Source: Botryosphaeria dothidea (Eukaryota; Ascomycota; Dothideomycetes; Botryosphaeriales; Botryosphaeriaceae). Taken from it: a stretch of DNA of 64,000 bases. Positions 1 to 10,827 of this stretch are shown piece after piece (positions within the stretch are counted from its first letter, which is position 1; every line of letters starts with the position of its first letter). The translations under genes and the position numbers were made by a program. Under the pieces are notes generated by a model. The model was not told where the DNA came from and did no database searches. It worked only from the letters and a program-made list of their open reading frames with translations. The stretch spans positions 4,836,001 to 4,900,000 of the forward strand of contig WWBZ02000001.1 of NCBI GenBank assembly GCA_011503125.2. The letters run 5' to 3'.

Positions 1-1775
1 AGGCATAAGACCTAGGGCTAGTAGCTTTAGTCCTTAGCCTAGATATCTCGGGAGTATATAACTACGTATCTTATAGAAGGCTTCTCTATAATATAAGGAT
101 AGTAAAACTCCTAGAATAGGTAGAAAGATTTACTCGATCTTTTCTATAGGACCGTACTACTTAGCTATCCTTCGGAGACTTTACTAGTCTACTAATCTAG
201 ACCTTAACCGGGATTCCCTAGGGATCCTTACTATCGCCGATACTCTACCTATTCTTTACTTCTAACCTACTTATATAGCTACGTAGAGGTAATACCTTCC
301 CCCTTAGATTCGTCGATAATACTAATATCCTAATCTTTAGTAGATCTATAGAATAGAACTATAGGATACTAGAGGGAGTATATTAAATTTACGAGTACTA
401 GGTAGCTACCTACGGGTTAGCTTTCTCGCCCGATAAGTATTACCTTATTTATTTTATAAGGAAACTAAGGAGATTTAATATAGTAGTAGGGATCCGTATC
501 CCTAGATTTACTAGATGCCTAGAGCCTATAATTAAGATTCTAGAAGTCTACGTAGATAATAAGCTTAGATAGAGACTCTATATTAGGAAAATAGGAGCTA
601 AGGTAATTAAATAGTATATATCTTTCTTTAGACTCGCAGCGTCTACCTAGGGAGCCTTATTTACTAAAGCCCGCTATATCTATACGGCCGTAGTAAGGCT
701 AGTCCTTATCTACGGCTATAGGGTATAGTATATCCTAAAGAGAATCCTAGAGTAGAGAAAAATAGCTATCTAGCTACTAAAGAAGATCTAAAACTAGTAT
801 CTACGTACTATCTTAGGGGCGTATAAGTTAACTAGTATATAAACCTTAGAGTATAAGATAGGGATTCCCCTACTCTTACTATATCTAGACGAACTAGTAC
901 TAGCCTAGGCTATTAGAGCTAGAAATAGCCTAGTCGCGGTAGTAGTAGAGGAAACTTACTAGAGTATTAAATAGATAGCTCGGGCTACTCTAAGTACTAG
1001 AGGCGCCGCTAGCCCTACTAGAAGAACCCTACTTAGAAAAAAGGTAAACTTATTCTTTAACTACTATCTCTCTATCTACTAGAGTCTCCCGAAGCGAACG
1101 AAGCTACGTATAGTATATAGAAATAAGTAGAAGGAGAGATAGATAAAGTCTACTAGCTAGGGAAGATAAGATAAGCTAGTAGCCTAAAGTATATAGTAGA
1201 ACCTAAAAATTAGATAAATCTATAGCGAACTATCTAAGCTATAGAGTATACTCGCCACCCTACTATATATAGAGTATATTAAACTAGAGGACTTCCTCTT
1301 AAGGCGTAAGGTACTAAAATACTCTAGTTCTACCTATCTATACGGCTAGTATAGATAAACTCTAAAGTATATTCTTCTCTTTTACCCCTACTTCTAATAG
1401 GGTAGAATATAGATAGATAGATAAATTTAATTTTAAGCTAATTTAGCTCCCCGAAGGGTCTATGTAGCTATAGCTATCTATAAGGGTATATAGAAGGGGA
1501 AACCGTGGCTACTTTCTTAGGATAGCCCGGGTAAAAACCTTTTCTATCTATAATAGTAGTATCCGTAGATACTCTATTTTTAGTATAGTTTTTCTATATA
1601 CCGGTAGCGGTGTCTAAAGTAGGAAGAGTAGCTAAGAGGGAGGAACTATAGAGAGAGGTAACTGTAAATCTTAAGACTAAGCCGTAAGAAGTCCCGGCTT
1701 ACCTATTTATAAGCGCTGGTAAAGCGCTCTTAAAATTTATTTTTAGAAGCGCCTAGCTAGCCCTTCTCCCCCTTG

Positions 1776-1945
1776 TTACCGCCAGAGAGAACGCGGGTAC
1801 GTATGCTTTTATAGTGGGACGTACATGCCACTTATGGCCTACCCTAACCACCTGTGGATTTTCCCCCTTATTACCGCTAGGGAGAACGCGGGTACGTGTA
1901 CTTTTAACGTGGGACGCATATGCCACGAGTAGGTAAGCGGTCTAA
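1776..1945. repeat. Imperfect tandem duplication (95-bp period) in the SINE body
   Basis: TTACCGCCAGAGAGAACGCG at 1776 recurs at 1871 as TTACCGCTAGGGAGAACGCG. The downstream text (GGGTACGT, then TTTTA and GTGGGACG, then ATGCCAC) also repeats in order. The second unit has small indels. Confidence 0.75.
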
Positions 1946-1958
1946 GATTCGAACTTAG
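1942..1958 (-). promoter_or_regulatory. T-arm / B-box-like motif in the SINE head
   Basis: On the minus strand CTAAG-TTCGAAT-CTTAG forms a 5-bp stem with a 7-nt loop, the layout of a tRNA T arm. Its core AGTTCGAATCT matches the RNA polymerase III B box (GGTTCGANTCC) except at the RIP-prone or stem positions. An A-box-like GTATACTAGTAGGGTATAC lies upstream, near 2000-2018. It would act as the internal promoter if the element is a SINE. Confidence 0.5.
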
Positions 1959-2474
1959 AACCTGTGCCACCCTAGAAAGGCTAGGTTACCGTGGAAGTAT
2001 ACCCTACTAGTATACTACCCCGCCTAGGGTAGAATATAGATACTCTAAATAGTAGAAACTACGGACTACTACTTCCTTCTTTTAATAAAGAAGAGGATTA
2101 AAGTAGTAATAGGCTAGTTTCTATGCCTAGAGCTACTTAGTTAGTTTAGTCTAGCTAGAGAACTAATCTAGAAGAAAAACTAGGAAGAGAAACTAGGAGA
2201 ACTACCGGGTATACTAGGACCCGGATAACTACGAGGATAAGAACTAAAGGGGTAGAGCTAGTAGGCGAATATAGGGCTACTATAGCAGCCGCTACCGGTA
2301 AGAAGAAAAAATAGAACTAGTAGGAATAAATAGATCTAGATAGAAAGGAGAGGTTTTTACTAGGCGAAAAGGTTTTCCCTCTCGAGTAAAATAACTATAG
2401 ATAGCTAGCCCCGTATAGACCCGTAAGGGAGCTATATCGGGAAGAAATAAATTTATCTATCTATATAAAGAAAC

Positions 2475-5077
2475 CTAAAATATAACTACGCTAAAAAATC
2501 GACTCTAAGCTACGGCGCCGGAAGAGGATCCTAGAAACTCTTCTAGGTCTAGCGAGACTCGAAATACTACTTAGAGTAGCTATAGCCACGTTATAGTAAA
2601 TATAAAAAATATAACTACGCTAAAAAATCGACTCTAAGCTACGGCGCCGGAAGAGGATCCTAGAAACTCTTCTAGGTCTAGCGAGACTCGAAATACTACT
2701 TAGAGTAGCTATAGCCACGTTATAGTAAATATAAAAAATATAACTACGCTAAAAAATCGACTCTAAGCTACGGCGCCGGAAGAGGGCCCTAGGAACTCTC
2801 CTAGGCCTAGCGAGACTCGAAATACTACTTAGAGTAGCTATAGCCACGTTATAGTTAATATAGAAGCCGTAGAAAGGGGCGAATAGCCCCCTCTAGTAAC
2901 TACCTCTATCTAACTATAGCGTACTCCTAATAAACTATAGAATACCTAGTATAGCGTAGAATACGTTAAAAGAGTCTTAAAAATAGTAGATACCCTCCTC
3001 TAAGCCCTATAAGTATCCGCTAGCCTTTCTTTAGTTCTCTCTAGTTAGATAAAAAATTTTCTCGATATTATTAAGATAATCTTCTAGGATTATATTACTA
3101 TTTACTAGGAGGCGACTACTAAGAAGCTAGGCCTTAAGAATATTCTTAAGAAGGTCTAGTAGGTCTAGAAGGTAGTTAGCTAACTCTAGACTACTTCTAC
3201 GTCCGTAGTACCTAGCTAGGCTAATATTATAGCCCGAGCAGCCCTAAAGCCCTCTACCCCCCTAACTACTACTAAGCTTACCCTATACTTTCTAGATAAG
3301 ACTAATAGATAGAAGGTTACTAACCTTACTAACGAGACTATTATTAAGAAGATCTAGATAGAGAAAAGCCTAGCTTATAAAAGAGTACTAGCGGCTAAGA
3401 AGCTCTCTAGTAGAGACGTTAAGCTCTTTATATCTAATACTTAGACTAGAGTAGCCCTTCTCTAGAATTAGAAATAGACTATAGAATTAGATAGGAAAGT
3501 CCGTCCTAACTAGTAGCTCTACTTAGTACTAGTCTATAACGTTCCTCTTAAAGATATTAATACTAAGAACCCCTAGGCCGCCTAAATCCTTTAGGATTAG
3601 AACCTATTCTTATATCTAGAACTACGTATTAATAAGCTAGTCTAGCTAAAAAGAAAGCTCCTAGAGAGAAAGACGTACTTAGCTATTATTCTTAGTACTA
3701 TAGACTCCGAGGTAGCTAACTAGATTATTACTAAAGGACTTATTAGTAACTATACTCTCTATATAGTAGAGTACTATAGTATAACCTTTATAGTAATCTA
3801 GTACTTTAAGTACTAGAATTATAGCTATATCTCTATCTACTATAGAAGAAAGAATAGATACGGTTAGTACGCCGAGATATATAATATCTACGAGTACCCT
3901 AAAGAGAAGACGTAATATATAAACTATAACTAAGAGTATACGGTCTAGAGTAACTTCTATCTAACGCGTAGAGCCCGTTAGACTAAGGCTACTAAGGCCC
4001 GCCTAGCGGTACTAGAGAGATATAGAGAAGGCACCCCTACGGCTAAGATATAGCTCTAAACTAACTAGTTAACGGTTAGGCTAAGAAAGAGGCCTAGAGA
4101 AAAGAAGCCGACTAAGAGAGGGCTAGGTAGGCTAAGGGACCTAAGCCGCCCCCCGCCTTCTAACTAGATACGGTTTACCGGACTTAATAGCTTCTAGTAT
4201 ACCTTAGGGGAAGAGTCTACGAGAACTCCCGCCTCCTCGTAACCTATACTACCGACCTTCTCGTAACCTAACTTAGAAATAGAAGAAAGTTAATATTAAA
4301 TATAAGCTCTCTCTCTATTATATAGTATAACGTCTATAAAAGTAAGAATAGGGTAATACTTCCGTTCTTTAAGGAGGTTAACCTAAGAATCTACTATATT
4401 CTAGCTATCTAGGAGCCTTAAAGAAATCCGAGGGTTAAGATAATAGTAAGATATCCTACCTACTATATAGTTTTCCCTTAGAAGAAAGTAGTAAGAACCT
4501 ACTTCTTTATAAGTAAGGCTATTACCCCCGACTCCTAGTAAGTAATAGTCTACTTACTAGATCTTATTATACTATCTATTACTACTAAGATACGTATAAT
4601 CTATATCTATAACTACTATAATCTCCTACTAGCCTTCTATACTAGTACGGCTCTAGAAACTCTATCTCTTCTTCTAGAAGCTCTTAGAAAACTAGAAGAG
4701 TATATTCTCCTAGGAGACTTTAACCTTTACTATTCTATCTAGAAGGATATAACCGCCCTAAGATACTATATCCTTATAGATAACCTTATTAAAATAGCTA
4801 CTATAGCTAACCTTAACCTAGCCCTTCTAAGAGATACTATTACGAAAAGAGAGAGTAGTAGCGAGAGTACTCTAGATCTTATCTTTACTATATAGTAGCT
4901 AGAGGAGAGAATTCTTAGTTACGGAGTTAGTTAGGAGCTTAAATTATCCTCTAACTACCTACCTATCCTTACTATACTCGATTTTTCTCTTACCCCCGCG
5001 GAACTACGCCCCCTAAGGCCCTAGTAGAAGAAAGTAGACTAGAAGAGAACTAATAATATACTCTAATTAAAGCTTAA
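2475..5077 (+). mobile_element. LINE copy B (5' part, RIP-degraded, truncated by G2a)
   Basis: This copy begins with a triplicated 5' region and runs through ORF1 and the endonuclease domain of ORF2. It ends abruptly after the equivalent of LINE I position 16435, where the G2a LTR starts at 5078. ORF1 and ORF2 are recognisable only by alignment; TAG and TAA codons are dense and the ORF2 ATG is ATA. It belongs to a second subfamily: its 5' region reads AGCGAGACTCGAAATACTAC where LINE I, D, E and G read TCGCGAGTCCTAAAACAGTA-like sequence. Confidence 0.85.
2481..2867 (+). repeat. Three tandem 129-bp LINE 5'-end monomers
   Basis: TATAACTACGCTAAAAAATC starts at 2481, 2610 and 2739, an exact 129-bp period. 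Units 1 and 2 read identically throughout by eye. Unit 3 differs at a handful of sites (for example GAGGGCCCTAGG for GAGGATCCTAGA) and runs on into ORF1. Other copies in the window have one unit. The arrangement recalls the tandem promoter monomers at the 5' end of some mammalian L1 elements, but promoter activity here is only an analogy. Confidence 0.85.
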
Positions 5078-5448
5078 TATAATAAACGGACCTTAGAGGG
5101 CGGAGAGACGAGGTAACGAAGCCGGTAAAGGCAGTAGGAGTAAAGCAATGCCGAAGTATAAAGGTGTAGTTTAAAGGGCGAGGATACGAGGTGCGAGAGA
5201 CGAGGACGAGGGACGAGGGACGAGGGAGGTAAGCAAGGTCTAATTTAAGGCGTACCAAGTTGTACGCGAGGAATACTCATTACTAGACTAAAGAACTAAC
5301 TACAAAGCAGAGGGGCGAGCTTTATATATATAAAGAACGAACTAAAATACTAGCTTCCTGATTTATAAGCAGGTAAGTCTAGATCTAGATTTTAAATTAA
5401 CGAAGGTAAACGAGAGGTAAGGGGTCTAAGTAAGCCACGTTTATAATA
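5078..5448 (-). repeat. G2a 3' LTR
   Basis: 371 bp, colinear without gaps with 10457-10827 at about ten mismatches, mostly CA/TG against TA. In element orientation it starts TATTATAAACG and ends TTTATTATA; the TG...CA ends expected of LTRs have become TA...TA. The PPT-like AGGGAGGAGAG lies just inside. It contains CCTCGT-type simple repeats that vary in number between G2 copies. Confidence 0.92.
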
Positions 5449-5459
5449 GTAGGCTCTCC

Positions 5460-8400
5460 TCCCTAGAGGTGAGTTCCTACGAGCCTTTAGCCTAAGGGTC
5501 GAGGTTTCGAAGGGTAACGTTTATAGAACGTATTAAGGGCCTTAAGGTCTTTAACAAGGTCGTAAGGTTCCCAGGTTAGTGTCGAGTAACTAGTCCATTT
5601 CACGAGGTATTTTAGTTGTCTCCGGGTTACTTTAACGTCTAGAATCTCTTCTACCCGGTACTCTTCTTCGCCGTTAACGATAACGGGCGGGGGCGGAGGT
5701 TAGACTTAATTAGGCAAGGGGTTAGAGGCTGCGGGTTCGAGTAAAGAGACGTAGAATATAGGGTGGACTTTCATCGTCCTTAGTAGTTCTAGGCGATAGG
5801 CATAGGTCGAGATCTTCTCTAGGATGGGAAAGGGGCCAAGGCGTTTAAAGTCAAGTTTATCCGAAGGCCTTATTGTCGAGATATGCCTTCTTAGGAGCTA
5901 AACAAGGTTACTAGGCTTAAAGACGGGTGGCGAAATATGGTCTTTATTGGCCTGTTCTACGTAGGCGTCTTATGCGAATCGAATTTCTTAGCGAAGGTAG
6001 TTTTCGAGGTTTTCGAGGTTCTCTTGGAAGAGGCGTAGGGGTTCGAGGGGGGCTAAGATCGAGTCTTTTTATAGAATCTTATAACGAGGGTGGAAGCCGT
6101 AGTTTGCGAAGAAAGGTGTAACCTTAGTCGTAGTCGAGATCGTATTATTATAAGCGAATTCAGTAAGGGAGAGAAAGTCGTTCTAATCGTCTTGTTAGTA
6201 CGAAACGTAGGCACGCAGGTATTGTTCGAGAATAGCGTTAACACGCTCTGTCTGGCCGTCGGTTTACGGGTGGGAAGCCGTACTAAAGTTGGTCTTAATA
6301 GATAGGGATCTACTAAGAGCTCTAGTAAATTTAGAGGTAAAAATCGAGCCGCGGTTAGATACGAAGTCGTCGGGTAAGCTATATAGTCGAAAAACGTAGT
6401 CTCGATAAAGCTTAGTAAGCTCTATCGAATCGAGGGTTGTTTAGCAAGGAATAAAGTAAGCTATTTTAGTTAGTCGATCTACGACTACTAGTATAGCATC
6501 GAACGAGTTAGACGTTAGAAGTCCCGTAATTAAATTAAGAGAAACGGATTGCCAGCGGCGTTGTAGCACTTTAAGGGGTTTTAAATATCTATAGGGGGTA
6601 TGTCGAGCGGGTTTAATTCTTTGGCAGGTCTTATAGTTTCGTATAAAACGAGCTACTGTCTGGCGTAGACCTGGCCACCAGAAATCACGAGTAACGAGTT
6701 TAAATATTGCTGCTTGGCCTGGGTGTCCAGCAGCCGGATACGAGTGTCGAGAGCTAATAATCCTTTAGCGGAGGCTTAGATCTTCAGAAATATAGATAAG
6801 TCTATTAACTAGTAAAAGACCATCGTTATCCTTAGAACATGCGCCTAAATCTACCTTAGGATGTCGAAGTGCGTAGGTATCGAGTGCGGTAAGGATCTCT
6901 TGTCCAAGAGTATCCTTATCGAGTGCTAAGCGAATTTCACTAGCCAGAGACGGTTCTAGCCTAGCGATCAAATGTCGAGTAGAAATAAGGGTCGAAATTT
7001 CGAATTTTCTAGGGGTAAGGATCGTAGTAGGGGGCAGGCGCCCCTCTCGAGTAGGGAGGTCTCCTAACCGTCTTGTTAACGCATCCGCGCGTTAATTCTT
7101 AGTTCCTGGGCGGTAGACGATCTTAAAGTCGAGTTCCGAGAGTTTAATTGCCCAGCGTACTTGCCGACGGTTTAGAATTTACTTAGAGGCAAAGCTAGTT
7201 AAATTCGAGTAGTCTATAAGAACGAGAAGCGGCGAGGAGAGGTTAATAACGAGGGAACGGTATTCCTTAAGGGCTTCCATAATAGCTAAGAGTTCCTTAT
7301 CTCTAATACCATAGTTCTACTCTACGGGAGTCATTTTCCGAGAGTAGTAGGCGATAGGATGTAGGATTCTCTTGCTACCGTCGTAGGTTACCTATTAGGA
7401 TAAAATTACGAAGATAACAAAGTCGGATAAGTCGGTTTTAAGGATAGTTTCGAGTTAGGGGTCGAAGTGTCGGAGGATTGGGTAAGAGCAGAAGGCTTCC
7501 TTAAGATAAGTAAATACCTTATCCTGCTCTTTTCCCTAAGTAAAACGAATATTCTTAGCCAGGAGCCTAAAGAGAGCTCTGGCTTTTCGGGAGTATCCTT
7601 CAATAAATCTTCGGTAAAAGTTTATAAAGCCAAGAAACGATTGAAGATCTTTAACTAAGCGAGGAGTCTCCCAGTCTCTTACGGCGGCTACCTTAGCCGG
7701 GTCTATAGAGATGCCGTCTAGGGAGATAACGAAGCCAAGGAACGTAGTCGAAGTCGTATAGAAATCGCATTTTTCGCCTTTTACGTACAGGCCTGCTTTA
7801 CGAAGCTTTTCGAGAACTAATCGGACGTGTTCGTAGTGCTCCTCTTCTATTTCCGAGTAGATAAGAATATTATCTAGGTAGACGACGCACTAGCGGTCGA
7901 GATATTCACGTAGCGTATCGTTAACGAATTATTAGCAGGTAGCAGGCGCATTCGTAAGGCCAAAGGGCATAATAAGGTACTCGTATAGGCTATAGTGAGT
8001 CCTAAAGGCGGTCAAGTGTTCGGAGCCTTCCTTAATACGGATAAGGTTATAAGCACCGCGAAGGTCGAGTCGAGTAAAAATACGAGAGCCTTAAAGTTAA
8101 CGGAGAGTCTCGTTGATTAAGGGGAGTAGATAACGGTTCTTTTTCGTAATACCGTTTAGTTCGCGATAATCCACACAAAAACGAAGGCCTCTACCTAGTT
8201 TCTTAACAAAGAGAACAGGGGACGCAGAGGATAAGGATGAGGGCCGAATAAAACCTTTCTTAAGGTTCTCATCGAGATATTCACGTAGAGCCTTAAGCTC
8301 CAAATCGGATATTAAGTAGAGAGGACCGAATGGGGGTTTCTTGCCCTCTTCTAATAAAATCTTATGATTAATATATCGATATAGGGGAAGCTTATCGGCC

Positions 8401-9180
8401 TCTTTCTTCGTAAAGAAGGGAAGCAGATAGTAGAATCGAGCGGGGATTCGTGAGCGGATGGTTTCGAGTTCTTGTTCCGGGGTTTATTATTCCGTTTTTT
8501 TAAGGTTATTAAGGTGTTCTTGGATTTCCTTAATTAATACGGCGTATATCCTAGTCTTATCTCGTTAGACATAACGAGTAAGGGCGGCGTAGGATACCGT
8601 GGCGCAAGAGATCGAGGGCGAATCGGAAGGCGAGGGGGAAAGCGTAGTCGTAGGTTGGCGGGTGGGTAAGCAATTTGCTTAATAAAAGGGGGAGGCGAAG
8701 GTAATCGTATTCTTTAACCAGAGGACATATAGATCGTGTCTTTCTAGCCAAGGTTTTCTAAGAATAATAGGGTATTAACCTAGCTTAGTTACTTAGAAGG
8801 TAACTAGCTCTTAATGTTGATTAATATTAAGTTAAAGGTCGGCCTCGTGGGTAATCCGTCCGGCGATAGATCCATCCGCGAGTTCGAGGGATTCAGCTTA
8901 GGGTTTTTGGCGTATAGGGATCGAATAAGATGCAATAAAGGCATCGTCTATAAAAAGGGACGAGGCACCAGAGTCTAACATAGCCGAAGTTTCGATTTTA
9001 TTATTAACTACTGATTTAAGGATAAGAAGCGGACGTTTCCTAAGATCTATAGCACGGGGCTGTAGGGTACGGGGTTCGGGAGGTAAAAACGAAAGTGTTC
9101 CAAGATTCGAAGATGAGAGAGAAGTAAGAACGGAGAACTAGTTCGAAGTGGAGATCGGACAAGGGCTAGGTAGGTGCCGG
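5460..9180 (-). pseudogene. G2a pol pseudogene (PR-RT-RH-IN-chromodomain)
   Basis: Broken by many TAG/TAA codons but clear by motif. The protease motif LDSGAS is at 8961-8978. Reverse transcriptase includes [18 protein letters not shown] (8097-8303) and the active site YLDN at 7869-7880, where the second Asp is Asn. RNase H follows (NYGIRDKELLAI, ADALTRR). Integrase has a zinc-finger region, SNRGS (the Asp is Asn) and TDGQTERVN. Near 5,540-5,700 EEYRVEEILD...LKYLVKWTSYSTPTWEP is a chromodomain, which defines a chromovirus. Fungal chromodomains of this kind bind methylated histone H3 and steer integration to heterochromatin. Boundaries are approximate because the frame is broken. Confidence 0.85.
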
Positions 9181-9199
9181 GGGCTACCTAGCCTTCTAC

Positions 9200-10393
9200 G
9201 TTTTTTAATACGTAGAGGACTAACGCTGTAGAAGGTGTTATCGGTTGATTTAGGGTAGTTAGTAACGTAGGTATATGCGAAGTCGTATTGAGTTTAAGCC
9301 CCTTAGCTTTAGCTTTAGGGCACTCTTTAACCTAATAGTTAGGGTTACCATAGTAGGCGCAGAGGTTATTAGCTTTCCGGTAAGCCTTTCGAGCGGTAAC
9401 ATCTAGTTCCATAGGTTTACCTTAAGGGATCGAGGTTGGCGTAGAAGACGAAGGCTGGGGAGCAGCTAGTGTAAAGAGAGGAGTCGAGGTAGGGATACGA
9501 GTTACGGGTGTCTTTTTCTCAATAGTTCGAGCATAGAGTTGGTTGTCCAACGCAATGCAGGTTTTAGCGAATTTTCCGAATTCTATTAGTATAGAACGTC
9601 CAATAAGAAGGTCCTTAAGGTTCTCCTTAAGGCCAAGGCGGAAGTAGTGGATCTTAACTACGTTTTCTTTCCAACCGAGAGTTATAATAAGCGAGAGAAA
9701 CCGTGAGTAGTAAGCTAAGCAGGACTTGTCTTATTTAAGTGCGAAGAGGGATCGTTCAGCCGTTGCGTAGGAGTTAGGATCATCGAATGCGGCCTTAAGA
9801 GCTTGGTAGAAGGACTTATAGTTGTCGAAGCCTACGGAACCGTTTAAAGTAGAGACGTAAGGGGCAAACCAAGTGTAAGCCGCATCGCGAAGATATGAAC
9901 TAGCGTAGGTAATCTTAGCTATATCCGTTGCAAAAGCAGATAGGTCCGAGGCAAATTTGAGTTGAAGTTGCGTAGCGAAGTTCTGGAACCGCGTGCGTTC
10001 TCCTTTAAAGGGTTCTGGATCCGATACCTTAGGGATGCGGGGACGAGGGATAGGGGTTTCTAAAGGAGATACCGTAGACGTAGTAGCCGGCGTGTTAGCA
10101 GGGAGGTTCGGGGCTAGTAGTTAGAGTCGGGCGAAGGCTTTATCTTGGCCAAAACCGTAGTAGTAAAAGATGTAAGCAACTTGGGCGTTCGTAGCATTCT
10201 CAGGGATAACTAGTAAATCGATATCGGATCTTAGGCAGGATTATCTTCCTCTAGCGTACGCCTGGCTAAGGGTAACGCGTAGGGAAACCGGGATGTCTTT
10301 AGGGAAGGTAGGACGAGCATTAACAGGGACAGGGACTTGATCGAGGATTTAGAAAAGCGTCTCCTAAGGGTCGGGAGGCGGGTCGTTTCCCAT
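9200..10393 (-). pseudogene. G2a gag pseudogene
   Basis: The likely start is the ATG at 10393-10391, giving MGNDPPPDPETLF then a stop. Pieces such as PEPFKGERTRFQNFATQLQL and GWKENVVKIHYFRLGLKENL resemble Ty3/gypsy capsid proteins. A nucleocapsid knuckle reads CAYYGNPNYQVKEC-like, where the second Cys and the His are both Tyr, as expected from TGC to TAC and CAC to TAC. The stops are CAG- or TGG-derived TAG. Confidence 0.75.
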
Positions 10394-10444
10394 TTTAAAG
10401 GTTTGGTCTAGGGATTCGGCGAGAGCTTTAGGCCTACTAGATAG

Positions 10445-10454
10445 AGTCTAGCAA
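10445..10454 (-). other. G2a self-priming primer-binding site
   Basis: Minus-strand TTGCTAGACT begins 2 nt inside the 5' LTR. It is the exact complement of AGTCTAGCAA at 10668-10659 inside the LTR, about 40 nt downstream of the TATA box (TATATATATAAAG, about 10,700-10,712). The 5' end of the transcript could fold back and prime reverse transcription, as in Tf1. No tRNA 3'-end complement was recognised. Confidence 0.6.
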
Positions 10455-10456
10455 AA

Positions 10457-10827
10457 TATAATAAACGGACCTTAGAGGGCGGAGAGACGAGGTAACGAAG
10501 CCGGTAAAGGCAGTAGGGGTAAAGCAATGCCGAAGTATAAAGGTGTAGTTTAAAGGGCGAGAGTACGAGGTGCGAGAGACGAGGACGAGGGACGAGGGAC
10601 GAGGGAGGCAAGCAAGGTCTAATTTAAGGCGTACCAAGTTGTACGCGAGGAATACTTATTGCTAGACTAAAGAACTAACTATAAAGCAGAGGGGCGAGCT
10701 TTATATATATAAAGAACGAACTAAAATACTAGCTTCCTAATTTATAAGCAGGTAAGTCTAGATCTAGATTTTAAATTAACGAAGGTAAACGAGAGGTAAG
10801 GGGTCTAAGTAAGCTACGTTTATAATA
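10457..10827 (-). repeat. G2a 5' LTR
   Basis: 371 bp, the partner of 5078-5448. Going down the minus strand it carries the start TATTATAAACG, a TATATATATAAAG TATA box and the transcript-start-region motif AGTCTAGCAA at 10668-10659. It then has CCTCGT simple repeats and the end TTTATTATA. Confidence 0.92.

Larger units (their letters stand above)
1415..2024 (-). mobile_element. Probable tRNA-derived SINE with a LINE-like 3' end
   Basis: A 610-bp insertion inside LINE A, flanked by the direct repeat TAGGGTAGAATATAGAT at 1398-1414 and 2025-2041 (17 bp). Read on the minus strand, the head (2024 down to about 1935) resembles a tRNA: a first stem starting GGCGG with a possible CCGC partner, a possible D arm (GTAT/ATAC stem), then a perfect T arm with loop TTCGAAT. 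The distal 110 bases or so (1415-1530) resemble the end of the LINE family: TATAGATAGC, CATAGACCC, GGGAGCTAAAT and the tail AAATTTATCTATCTA occur in the same order. An internal stretch is duplicated with a 95-bp period (1776 and 1871). CpA and TpG are much commoner than in LINE A, so it is younger or has largely escaped RIP. Insertion with target duplication is seen; the SINE identity is inferred. Confidence 0.62.
1..2466 (+). mobile_element. LINE copy A (3' part, RIP-degraded, split by a SINE)
   Basis: The 3' portion of the LINE family, entering from outside the window. It aligns to 17391-19225 of the best copy (LINE I) from the second half of the reverse transcriptase domain to the tail. 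Differences are almost all CpA or TpG changed to TpA, which put TAG stops through the ORF2 remnant. The tail reads AAATTTATCTATCTATATA. The copy is interrupted at 1398-2041 by a SINE-like insertion flanked by a 17-bp direct repeat. It is non-functional. Confidence 0.88.
5078..10827 (-). mobile_element. Ty3/gypsy chromovirus G2a (minus strand, moderately RIPed)
   Basis: A 5,750-bp LTR element with two 371-bp LTRs, read right to left: LTR, gag, protease, RT, RNase H, integrase, chromodomain, LTR. Many CpA and TpG dinucleotides survive, so it is less mutated than the neighbouring LINEs, but stops and ATG losses are frequent. The bases next to the LTRs (CTTAA on the left, AGTAG on the right) do not match. 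The left neighbour is LINE B (+) and the right neighbour LINE C (-), so the copy is probably a recombination product rather than a simple insertion. Confidence 0.9.

Noticed and set aside
5927..6305. Plus-strand frames of 60-70 codons
   Set aside because: They are antisense to the G2a integrase and exist because RIP placed few stops in that frame.
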